Origin: Dendrobium chrysotoxum
Taxonomy: Eukaryota > Streptophyta > Magnoliopsida > Asparagales > Orchidaceae
Assembly: GCA_019925795.1 (NCBI GenBank)
Contig: CM034311.1
Coordinates: 39,473,472-39,537,471 of the forward strand
DNA length: 64,000 nt
Reading direction: 5' to 3'
Within the stretch, counting starts at the first letter, position 1, and each line of letters starts with the position of its first letter. Of the stretch, positions 32,895 to 45,400 are shown in pieces. The notes below the pieces were generated by a model. That model had not been told where the DNA came from. It saw nothing but the letters and a program-made list of their open reading frames with translations, and did not search any database. Both the position numbers and the translations under genes were made by a program.

Positions 32895-32953
32895 CTCGAG
32901 TGGGAAAAGCCAGAGATCGATCAAGCCACCGCCTAGGAGATCGAAAAACGAAG

Positions 32954-33268
32954 GTACGCGGAAGAGATGAAATGGCTTCTTTCATAGAAATGTAACCATA
33001 ACTCGCTAGCCTAATCGACTGCGTCCCATTGTTTTGCATTTTGTGGAAAATATCTCAGGCAGTCCCGTACGATTTTCTGTTTTGAATTTTTTTTTTGGTC
33101 TCGATCACAGATTTAGATTTATTCATCCTTCAGTTTCAGATATGTTAACTCAAATGATTCGGCATGTATTGTTTATTTCATTTATTTTTGGATTCGGGCA
33201 TATATTGAAGGGTTTTTCGATCGTGATCGGAGTGAATGGAACTGTTCTAATGCATTTTTTATGATCAG
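32954..33268 (+). other. Intron in the reticulon 5' leader
   Basis: Donor aag|gtacgc at 32954 and acceptor atgatcag at 33268 give a 315-nt T-rich intron; 16 leader bases then precede the ATG at 33285. The donor fits the plant consensus well. Confidence 0.65.
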
Positions 33269-33284
33269 GATTTGAGAGTCAAAG

Positions 33285-33465
33285 ATGTCGGAAGATGTGG
33301 GTCACGCCTTTCTTTATGAGGAAATCCATGATAAAATTCATGAGTACAAGCGACCGTCTTCTTCTTCGGAGTCAGATAAGGATGAGCCGTTGATCCCTGC
33401 AGGAAGGAAGAAACGCCTCTTTGGAAGAAAGGAGCCAGTGCACACTATTCTCGGCGGAGGGAAAT
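33285..33465 (+). CDS. RTNLB: RTNLB coding exon 1
   Basis: Residues 1-60 plus one base. It ends GGCGGAGGGAAAT|gtaaat. Reading on into the intron adds a hydrophobic tail that is not family-like, so the donor is preferred. Confidence 0.88.
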
Positions 33466-36400
33466 GTAAATTTCAATTCTCTATATCGTTAGTTTCCAGC
33501 TGGGGAGACTGCTACGCTTTCGTTTTTACCATGCTTTTGGTGTTACTTTATTTCTCAGAAAAGTGGCATATTTTACATACATCTCCTGATTTAATTTTAT
33601 AAATGACCAGTTTTTTAACAGGATTATGTCTATCCTACAATGCCTTTATGCAATTTCTTTGACTGTTGCATGATTACGTATAGCTTTGGCTTTTAGACTT
33701 CCCCTGAAGAATGAGTTTGCATGGTAGTAGGCACATTCAGAGTGCACGGGTTCCTTCCTGAATAATTTTTACAGTTGCGTGGTGATAGATATGATATACT
33801 TCCGTTTGAAATATGTCAATAATTTTTTTTTCTTCAAAAGTCGCATATTTCCTCTATCTCTGCTTTGATAGTTTCACGCAAAAGGCTGATATTAACTTTT
33901 CATTGTTTGCTGAAAAATATGCATGCGCTGGTTCAAGATTCTGTGTTATTAACTTTTCTTTCGCCTTTCAAGTATTTTCCAATTATATAACCCAGTCCCA
34001 TTACTGTTTCAATGTTTCTTGAAGGGTACAGGCATTTTATTCTTTGTATATTTATTTATTTTTACTTTAATGTAGATCTTAATAGAGAATTGATGTGTAT
34101 TACGTGTAAGAAATTGAGCTAGGCGAGTAAGGACCGGTCTTGATAGCCTTTGACTTGTTCAATCTCACATATGTAGTTTGACAAAATAAGCATAGAAAGG
34201 AACACCATATTTTTTTATATGAAAATTTCAAGAGGAAAAAAAAACTTTGAGCCCTTTCCCAATTGAACAACTTTCACTAGTTTAGGATGAATACAAGATA
34301 TGGTCCTTCCTAGGACAGTTGGAAAGGTTGTCAATACATTGTTGTAGAAGGAGCTATCAAGTTTATTATGGGAACGTAGATAGTTAGAGTGGTGTTTTTT
34401 ATACTCAAATTTAAAGAGTTTTGTTCGTCTGGCAAGAAGTGCTAGTCAGGGTTAAGGCTCTGACAATGAATGATTCCTATTTTGCTTATGGGGATGGCCA
34501 GCTTTTGGGTGATAAGGGGGACATTGATGTGAAACATAAAAGGAATTGCAGGATGTTAATAAAAAGTTGTTAAACTTTGCAATTATAACTTAATGTTTCA
34601 CTAGATTAGATTCTAGGATTTCTTAGTTGTTGTTCTGCTTTGGCATGTGGTAACAAATTTGATTAGAGGAACAATTTGAAATAACAACAAAAGTATAATA
34701 AAGCTTGATGCGCAAGTAACATAAATCCACCGGTTAACAATTAGAAAATTCACCATGAGTTTCCCTCACTCACACTCTTGAGGGCTATTTAGCGGAAGAA
34801 TAATTTTAGCAAAATTAATGACGCCACCAAAAGACAGAAAGCACTTACAGTATTGTCCAAAGAAAAGTTATTCGGAGGAGAAGAAGTCGGTGGATGTCGG
34901 AGGAGTTGCCACTGTTCGGAGGTTTGATGTTCGTCGATGGCGGTTGTCAATGAGAAGAAGATCCGGTTGATGTAGTCGTCGGCGGTGTGATCAATCTCCA
35001 AGTTGATGTCAAAGAAGGGTGATCTCAACACATCTACTCGTCCTTGATGATCGTAGACGAATCCGTGGTCTTGTTCAGGATCGACCATTCATGGGGGAAG
35101 TAGGCCAAGTGGTTGCGTATCTTCTTCCTTGGATGGTATGTGAAGCAATGGAGAAGAGAGGTAATGGAGGGGAAAGGGGCTTGGGGGATTTCGGCCAAGA
35201 CTAGGAGAGGCCCCTTTAATTTCATATATAGGGTTAGGGAAGGGAGAGGAAACAATTCAAAATCTGAAAACTTAATTTCAGATTTTGATTGGATTTGAAT
35301 GGGATAAATTGAAATTTGAATTTCAAAACAAAGAGAGAAAGAGGAGGGAAGGGGTGGTTATTATCTCCTTAATTAGAGTTATAATTGGAGGAGGGAATAA
35401 TTAAGAGAGAGAGGGGAGAGGGGGCCAGCCAAAGGAGGCCGGGAGGAAAAGTTTCCACATGCAATGTATGTGGATCATTGCATTGATTGTTGATTGGGGA
35501 ATCAAATCTAAATTAATTTCAGATTTGTAATAATGGGAGGAATTCTTAAAATATGTTATATTAATTAGGAAAGATTTTGAAATTTAAATTCATTTGAATT
35601 CTGAATTAAAAGACCTTCTAAATTAATATTGGGCTAAATTAGGAAAGTAGTAATGGCTAATTAGAAATTGGAATCAAGGGGTTGGGGATTGGTTAGGCCA
35701 GCAGCTAAGGATGTGGGGAGATGTGGCCGGCAGTGTGGGAGGAGGGATTTGGCCCGCGGTTTAGGGTGGAGGTAGGGATTTGGCCGGCTATTTGAGGTGG
35801 AGATGGTGATTTGGCCGACGGTTTGGGTTGGAGATGGGGAGGAGGCCGACGGTTGGGAGGAAGGGGAGAGGTGGCCGTCGGTTGGGAGGAGAATGGGAGG
35901 TGGCTGGTGGTGGGGAAAGGGATGGGGAGGTAGACCGTGAGCCCGGATTCTTCCGACGGTTGACGGGTATTGCCTTTGTGCTTACTTATCTCTCTAGAGC
36001 TCTCAACACTCAAGGGAACTAGAAGGCTGAAAATTTTCATTAATCAATCATCAAAACTCATATAATAGTGAGGGTCCTCATATATAGGCCTCAAAGCAAC
36101 AAAAGACATAAAGACTAAAATGCCCTCTGGGTTATAACACAAACTAATCCCTCTCAAGGGTACAATGGTAACAACTAGAACATGAATAAAAGAAATATAT
36201 GAAATGCATCAAAAATAAAGACTCCTAATCATAGCCGTCGATCTACGATGCCTCATCTGATAGACACGTCAGAATCTACTGCTGATGTCCTCATCAGACA
36301 AGAATGACTTTCTAGATCATAATTAGAGGAAAATATACTGAACTATATATATAAAGAGTTAATTCATAATACATAAGACGTATGTTGGTGTACTGGGTGG

Positions 36401-39400
36401 ATTTTCCTTGGAAATTATATATTTAAGTGTGCTCGTGTTGACCTCTATAATGGATAACAAAAAAAAAAATTTGAAAATACCTCTACTCCGTGATATCTGC
36501 CCGAAATCCCGCTGAATCACTGTACATTTGGCGCTGCTCCGGGATTCCTACGTAAATCATGCTATTCAGTCGTCTCGACGTCGCTGCACTTGATCGATAA
36601 AAGGGAGACGAGAACGGGCCTTTGCTCTTCTTCCACAACCGCGACTACTCAAGCCGCAAAGCCCCGTAACTTCTCTGTTTCCTCCCTCTGTCTCTTCCCG
36701 AAATCCCTTCCTCCCGAAAAACTTCGACTTCCCAATCCGACTCCTGGTCGAAGACCTCCACGCCTGTAGCCTCCCATCTGACATCCAAGCAACCGCTCGC
36801 CTCTGTCCCGATCTCATAGCCCAAACTCCCCCACGGGCTTCCCAATCTCATCTCACGCTAGACCGAACCCAAGACCTTCCCTGTAGCCAACTTCAGCTCC
36901 GACTCTTCAACCCCTTCCCGATCTCAACCACCCAGCAAGCTGACGCCAAACTCCCTCTCGCATTCATAACCTACCTTGCCGACCAATCTTCTACAGCTGA
37001 CCCTAGCCGTTCTCAACCAGTTCCTGTGCCGAGCTGCTGCCATCTCCGACCTATGCAAGCTTTCAGATCCATTCGATTCACACAGAGAGAGAGAAACGAT
37101 TTTCTCCCTACCTAGCCGAGCTTCACGCCTACTCCATCTCCTCTTCATATCCGCCGACCTCTCTGTTCCTGTATGAGACCTTGTCAAATCCCCTTCACTG
37201 TCTTAACCCTTCTTTAAACCCAACCTACTTAACTCTGCTCCCCATCTTCCTACATTCCACACCAGCCTACTTAACTCAGCTCCCCATCTTCCTACAGCCC
37301 ACTTAAAACTCACAAAAATGCTTCAAATCTACTCCAAATCAAAATCCAAACTGTGGTTATGTTTCAAAGTTTATTATTTTTGTTACTATTGTTGTTATTA
37401 GTATAGCTAATTCCTTTTGACAAAATGCCATTAGTTATTTGTTTGTATTAGTGGTAAATAAGCATTTATATATATTTATATCTATGTGTGTGTTATAAAA
37501 AAAAAGAGAAGATTTGTTCCAAAAAAAAAAAGATTAAAAAAAAAAGAGATTGTACAAAAAATATATAGATTTTGTGCATTTTTTATGATCGTTGTCGTCT
37601 TCGGTCCACTTGCAAAGGTATAATCTCTCTAAACCTAAAACTCCGGGAGTATATCTTCAATGCTTGTAGCGCTTCAAAACAACCACCTATATACGCTTTT
37701 GTTAGCGTGGTGGGAGGAAGTGCGTCGTGATGCTTGTGACAAAGCGGGTGATCCAAAAGCCCCATTTCGGCATTCGCGGCGCACCGGAAAATCGCCTATA
37801 CATGCCTTTATTTCGTGTGGTGGGATGGGAACCCGGTGCAACCCCTATGGCGAGGTGAGGTTACTTATAAGTACCCTTGAGCGGGGGAAAGCCAATTGTA
37901 TTTTCAAACAGGTACTCTCGCCAACCCCATACATGCTTTTATTAGCGTGATGAGAATGAAGACACGGCCGTGGTGTCTAAGGACACATACCATACACGCT
38001 TTTATTAGCGTGGTGGGAAGGCCCATACTCCTGTAGTCTTCCCCTAAACCGAGGAGACGCCGGGAGGCTGTCGACATTCCAACTAAAGATATAGGAGACT
38101 TGGACAATTATAAAGGACTTTTATTGAACTTGATTGAACACATTGGACTTGAACCCAAACTGAACAAAGAATTTAAATTGAAATCAAAATGAATTTTAAC
38201 CTAACTTAAATGAATTTAAATTGAAACAAATCACAATGAACTACACAGGAGATTTATGAACTGGAACTTGAACAAAAATGTGGACAAGAATCTGAATTTG
38301 AATGGAGCATAGGAAACTCGTGGTGGAAGATCTTCAAACATAAGTGATATGCTGGAAAACATATTGGTTCCTTACATGTATTAAAAATCAACAGGAATGA
38401 ACGAACATAATGTATCAACAGTCATGACAATGAACGCAACATATCTATGAGCAAAGTGGAGGAGTTGCACGGAAAATAGTTTGCCTATTATCAACAACAG
38501 CTAAGGGGCAGATATCTTGCATATACATGCAACACTTCTTAGGAACGCTAAAAGATATGCAAACAAAGAACCTAATGTCACTTGTAAGCAAATCATACAA
38601 AAATGACGATGATTGGAAGGTATATACAATTTGATTGTGAACACATGGTGACGAACAAACTTATCATGCAAGCTATGAGTTACTTCCAAGGATAATAAAA
38701 GACTTGCAAACTCTACTTGCTTACAAGTAGTGATGAATTGTAGACAATATAACATCCCTCATGACAAATGCCAGAATATGCTACACTAAGTACACTACAG
38801 GTGTGGTGGATCCTCTGTAAATGTAACAAATCTCCTTACAACTAATAGCAGTTGTCTCAGGGATGCATACGATAGCCCTACGAACACTGAAACATGTGCA
38901 AACAAGTGTGGAGGGTCACCAGCCAATATACATAAAGAGATTGATAACGAAGGTAGCAATTCGTCAATCAGCATATACAGAAGGATTAGTGATAGATGCG
39001 GCACAATTGGCAGTCAACAATGACATGCAAGCAAGCACACCAACTCACTTGCAGATAGAATAATAACAGGTCTATGAATGATGCCCAGCAACAAGTAGTG
39101 GGTCATACAACATGTTTGCAGTCTATAGCCATCCAATGCCAAGAAAATACAATAATCCCCTATAATAAAAAACTGATGATAAATGCAATAACTTATATAT
39201 CTACAGATTGGGAAGAATTGGCGACAAATGCAAATGCTTGTTAGTGACAACAGAAGAATGTATTGTACGCACAATGACATACCCATGGATGATAATCAGA
39301 AACAAGTAGTGAATGTTGCGACACCTTTATAGTCAATACTGAGTGATCTACAAATGAGCATGCTAGTCTCCCCACGAGCATAAGACTGGTGTGTAATGAA

Positions 39401-42400
39401 TATAATAATATTATGTGGTCAACATCAAAGCACAAGTAGATAGAAGCAATGCAACGGTGACGAATGCAAATACCCATTAACAATAATGGAAGATTTGTTT
39501 ATGTATAACGACATACTTAGAAGTGTTAGTCAGCAGTAGGTTGTAGGTGTTACAACACTCCTACGACCAACCACTGTTCAATGGTAAACAACTACACTAA
39601 ACCCTCTACGAGCAAAGATAGAAGAGATGCAATACATGAGTTCTCTACAAATACAAAGGTACGCACCACATGCCACCTGTGGGTAGATGCAAAAAGACTT
39701 CAGCAAATGCAGTATCCTGTAGTCAATTACAGTCTGTGAATGAATATATCTGCCTGCTTACCTACAGTAGTAGTGGATCTATTATAGGGACTAAAGACCA
39801 CAATAAAATGCATAAAGAATGTGACAAATGCAAGCTCCTACGAGTTTCTGTGGGAAACTCGCTATACACTTAACATGCCGTTTGCAAGAAGGATACAAGG
39901 GAACTACAGTAGATAGCAACATCTACTAGTGATAGCAGGATATTCATTAGTGCACTACAATCCACCGCAGAAAGTAAGAAGCAGTGCATGACAGTCTACC
40001 TATATGAAGCAATGGGAAACTCACAGTACGACGCCACGCCACCGGATCTGCAGCCTGTATACAAGCAAATAGAAGGCGTGTACGAACTTTTAAATAGAAT
40101 GTTGCATTCAAGTGAAGGTTTCCCACTCAACTGAGTAGCGTCTAATATTCCTGAAAATACTCCCGCACATGCACCATAATTTGTATACATACAGGTACAC
40201 AAAAGGGATAAGTGTAATCACAAAACTCGCATGGGCCCAGACAAGAGTACTGTAGGAATACACGTTACGTCTAAGGATGCTATGCGGGATAATAAATTTG
40301 AACTCGATCCTCCTAAGCAGGTAAATAGGAGTTAACAAGGTTCAACAAATAATTATAAAATATCCCCAAGCACCTACATGGGCCTCGTCGAGCTTGTTAT
40401 TGGTACACACGTGACGTCTAAGGGTGCTGTGCGGGTTAATAAGTGAACCCAAATTCGAGCCCGATCCTTCTATGTGGATAGATAGGAGTCGACACGGCTC
40501 TAACCGTTAAACAAATATGCGGTCGCGGCATTGATCGAGATATTTTGTTTAATAGTTCATATTAGGCCTTCAAAGTCTATTAAACGCCTTCAAGGTTTAT
40601 TAAACGAATGGTTCACTAATAAAAACTTACACCCAACGAAGAACCTGATCCTTTGTTGGCAAATTGACAGAGTCGACAAGGTTCAATTCTCAAAAGCAAA
40701 TGACCCCATACACCCCGATGATGGCCGTGTTGAACAAAAAATTAACCAAAGGGGTTAATTTCAAATATCTTCAAAATATCACCCAAATGCTCATCAAAAC
40801 TCCACAGAAATTTCTAAAATCTCAAAACTCTAATTAAAATTAAAATTCAGCCATCAAACACTTAAAGCAAAATCCATCCACCCTCTGCAACAGTTTGCTA
40901 AGGTGGACAAGTTGAAAATAATCTCAGCTCACAAAGAGCCAATGTCTGATCGAGAATCTTATTAGGATTCATTCTCAAAACAGTCTCCTACTAGTAAGGA
41001 CGTGGTATGTGTCCTCTAACAGGCAGTTTCGCCGTCAAATGGCACTACAGGTAAACAGTTATGACCCATGGCCCTCTGAACCAAGTGATTTTGTTGCCAA
41101 ATGACACCACCAAATTACGGTTATGGCCAGAGCCAATACGTTCCCTAGTGACATCAAATTCTTGAGATATGAATCAATATGATATGATCAATAGGGCATA
41201 AAACCCTTTGTTAGTTAAGGAGGATTCAAAAATTTATCCCCTTAGACAAACACTCCCCCTAAGTCTACAAGGCACTCTTGGATGAAGTAACCCATGGCTG
41301 CCGACAAGGATCCTTCTGTCAGGTTGGGTCGACTACCTCCTCTGACTAAGTAGACCAGGGACCATGATGACCCGGGATGATGGAACCATGGGATCTTGAT
41401 CGGGTCCATCATCCATTCCCCCATCATCCGCTTTAAGTGCAAGGTGGTGAAATTTTTAATTTTAAATATTAAAACTTCCAATACCCAAGCCCATGTTGCT
41501 ACTATATACCAGATAACACATACTTCCTATATATCTGATCAATGACTAGTCTTAATCGAAAGTTCTCTCTCATTATCGGGAGGGATAATTAACTATAGGG
41601 GCTTGCGCTTATAGGAAGCCAAAACTCATATCATAAAGTCCTCACAAAATGAGGGCGAAATCTCTGGGTAGTGTCTTATCTACAAACTCATCTGCCTTCC
41701 AAAATTTACCCCAGAACTTAATTCTGTTAAAACTCCCCCAAAAAGCAACGAGGGAGGCTGAGGCCAAATTTTCGGTGCCCACAGCTCGTAATGGAGTATT
41801 TCTGAGAAATCACATGGAAAAGGATAAAATTGTTATGTTTAGCCTGGTAAGTGATGGGCTAGACCAAAGCAGATACTAAGCAAGGGCATTTCAATTGGTA
41901 TCAAAACTTGTCATCCTCTAGTATGATATACTAGAAATAAGCAAGTGTCGATGGATCAATTATACATGAATTATAATAGGGTGATGCACCTAGGTGAAGA
42001 GTAATTGTTAGGGTGGAGGCCCATACCAGGAGCAACTTGTAATATTTTTATTTGGATGCGTTGACCTCTATTAGATTTAAATGAGAATTTGACTTTTAAC
42101 AGGACATAATGGAGAAAAAGGATTCATGTAGCCGACCCCACGTAGTGGGATAAAGGCTTGATGTTGTTGTTATTGTTGTTGGATGTGTTGACCTGTAACG
42201 GCATAACCGACTCCCATACCCCATGACTCAGCCAATACAAAACCCCCCACGATCCCACGATCGCTCCAACCGCCTCACCCACACGAAAACAAAACTCCTC
42301 ATACGACAAAATCAAAGGCACACAGGAAAAAAAAAGATTTTGGAAAACTTACAGACTTTGAAATCCAAGCCTGCTGATCGACTTCGACCTCCGCCTCTTT

Positions 42401-45400
42401 TGACCGCCTTCTGCGTCTAACCACAGTTGTGCCCTAGCCACACCGACCACACAAGCCGACTGCAACGGCAGCCTCCAACCTTGCTTCCACCGGACTCCAG
42501 TCGCTCTCAATCAACCTGACGCTTGCCTCCGCCTTCTCCGACCGAACCAGGCTGAACTCATCGACCCTACGTTCGTCCGAGCTCATATGCACAACCGACG
42601 CCCTCGTTGAGCAAGTCGCCGCGGCTAGATCCCTCCATTCGTCGCCGAGTCAAGCCAAAAGGGCAAGTGCCCTCCTTACCTCCCGGCGCCCGGGAGGGGA
42701 CACTGGAAGATTGCTAGATTTTTTAGGGGAATAATAATAAACAGTAAGTAATATATATAATATTTATATTATATTATAATTTATTTTTATTATAAAACAG
42801 GCATCGCAACAGGAGCAATTTAAAGGAAGTCCCGGGGTTGATACGGTCCCCCGAAGCCCTCGGTCGTAGATTTGATCCGACCGAGGGGTTGAAGACTCTT
42901 TATTGTGATCGATTCGCTCTCCCAAACTTCTCGCCGTTGATTTGATCCAGTCGAGTCGAGCCAAAAGGGCAAGTGCCCTCCTTACCTCCTGACGCCGAGG
43001 AGGGGACGCCGGGAGGTTGCCGAAATTGAAACTGACCAAAGACTCCCCCACATAATTGACATAAAAAAAATAAATGAATAATAAAAAAATTTGAATTGAA
43101 AAAGTGTCCCTTCCAAAATACTATAAAATTCATTTTTTAATGCAAAGCTCGCCACAACTTCTGTTATATCAATTTGGATTTTTTTTCCATTAACCACATT
43201 AAATCCATGATGTAGTACCAATTCACACTTCTTTTAGTTGTGATGGAAATGATGTTGTTGTAGTAGCTACAACACCTTCCTTGAATGCTCTATGTAGTCT
43301 TGTTACAACCTATTGAAGACCTAAGAAATCATAAAAAAAAATGATAATGAGCGCATACAAGTATGATTGCAAAGCATCATTCATCATCCTCATGAATTTA
43401 GTAGGGACATTACAGAGCTCAAATGGCAAACTCTAGTACAACTCCCATCTTATCCTGAAAGTAATCTCCTATGCATCAATTTCATTAATGCTTACCTAGT
43501 AATAACCAAATTTGAGATCTATCAACTTCAATTGATCTAATAGGTTGTCAATACATAACAATAAATAATGAATTTTTTTGTTATCATTATTTTGTTGAAA
43601 GAGTGATAGTTGACGCATTGTTTCCATGTGCCATCTATCATGGGGACAATCACAATGAATGATACACTTGGAAAATTGCTAGCCAGACAGCTCCACTTTA
43701 CAACATGTGTTTCGATCTCTTCATTCCCAAGTCTCAATCATTTAGGAGGTTTGGTACTGGCATGTCCCAAATGATTTGTATATCATGTTCAATGGGTTGC
43801 TTTGGTGGAAAACCATATATCTCCAACAAGAATGGTAAAAACTTCTCTAACAGCCATAGATGTTAAACTTCATCCTTGCATTAGATATACTCTTATTATG
43901 AGTCAAAGGATTAAGTTTCCAAAAACATATAGGTTTGATGCATCACTTAGTCAAATTGAAATCATACATTTGCACACATATGATGTGACACAAGATGCTT
44001 CAAAAGTTATTGCAATAGACCTTAAACATTCAATGGATTATTATATGCAAGGGTGCAAGGGGTAGTATATCTAGCCATGGAAAAGTTTAAATAGAATTTG
44101 GAAGAAATTGCGAAGCAATGATACTAACAAGATATATGACTTTGAAAGAGAAGCCAAGGTTGGGTGGGCTATTCAATGGTGATAGTGTCAAGATTCCTAA
44201 TATCTATATAAATGATCGCTTGTGTAAGTCAAAGTCCCTTAAGAGAGATTTGATATATTATGTAAGAACTGTGAATAAAATATGAGCATGAATGTCTTAT
44301 ATTAACATAGTAATCATAAGATAAATATATGTAGATCATTGAAGTATAAAATGTGAAATACATTATACATGTATATAAGCATTATTCAATGTGTTAAATT
44401 CGTTACACAAAAATACTAAAATATGTTATCCTACATGTGCTCCAATAAACGTGTTAAAGTTACAAATACAAATGCCTGAGAATGCTGTGTAGGGTCAAAT
44501 GCTCATTAATATAACATTCTATTTTTAAACTAAATACAATCTTGCATGTGTTCCAATAAACATGTTAAAATTACAAACACAAAAGTCTGAGAATACTACG
44601 CAGGGCCAAATGCTTATTAATATAACATTCTATTTTCAAACTAAATACAACCCGTATGTACTCCGAATCGTTACATATGATTCCTAAATTTAACGGTCCA
44701 AGAATGCTGCACGGGTCAAATACTCAAGTTTCATCCTCCTCCTCGAAAGGACTGGAGTCGACATGACTTGAAGTACAAACTGCCTCCCAAATTCCTACAA
44801 AAATCTCAAACCTAATAAAGTCTGAAATCTTAAAATAAAACATATCACTTAAGAACTTAGAACTAAAACTCATCCACCTCCCGCAACTGTTTGTCAGGAG
44901 TGATAAATTTGAAATTAACCTTAGCTCACAAAGAGCGAATGTCATGTCGGGTGTATCACTAAGGTTCATCCTCAAATAGTCTCTTGCCAGCAGGGACATG
45001 ACACGTGCCCTCTAATCGGGTGATTTCGCCGCAAAATGACACCATTATATTACGATCGCGGCCAAAGACCGTATGTTCCCTAAATGCTTCAAACCCTTGA
45101 GTAATGAATCATAGAGTATATTCGATAGGCATAAAGCCCTCTGTCAGCTAAGGTGGATTCAAATATATCCCCTTAGACAAACATCAACCCAGGTCTACAA
45201 GGTATTCTTGGACGAAGCAACCCATGGCTACCGATAAGGCACCTTCTGTCAGGTTGGGTCGACTACCTCCTCTGACTAAGTAGACCAGGGATCATGACAG
45301 CCCGGGACGACGGAACCATGGGATCTTGATCGGGCTCGTCTTCGTTCCCCCCCCCCACCAGTTTTAAGCTCATGGTGATAAATTTCAAATCATAAAACCA

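Noticed and set aside
33466..33602. Extension of the first reticulon exon into a 105-residue frame
   Set aside because: The extra residues replace the conserved reticulon domain; a good splice donor at 33466 joins perfectly to exon 2.
36566..37187. Arg/Ser-rich frames on the minus strand
   Set aside because: Compositional result of C/T-rich plus strand; no domain seen.
41894..41906. Definite LTR-retrotransposon call for the 40.2-46.0 kb repeats
   Set aside because: The primer-like site is imperfect and its direction conflicts with the RT remnant between the repeats.
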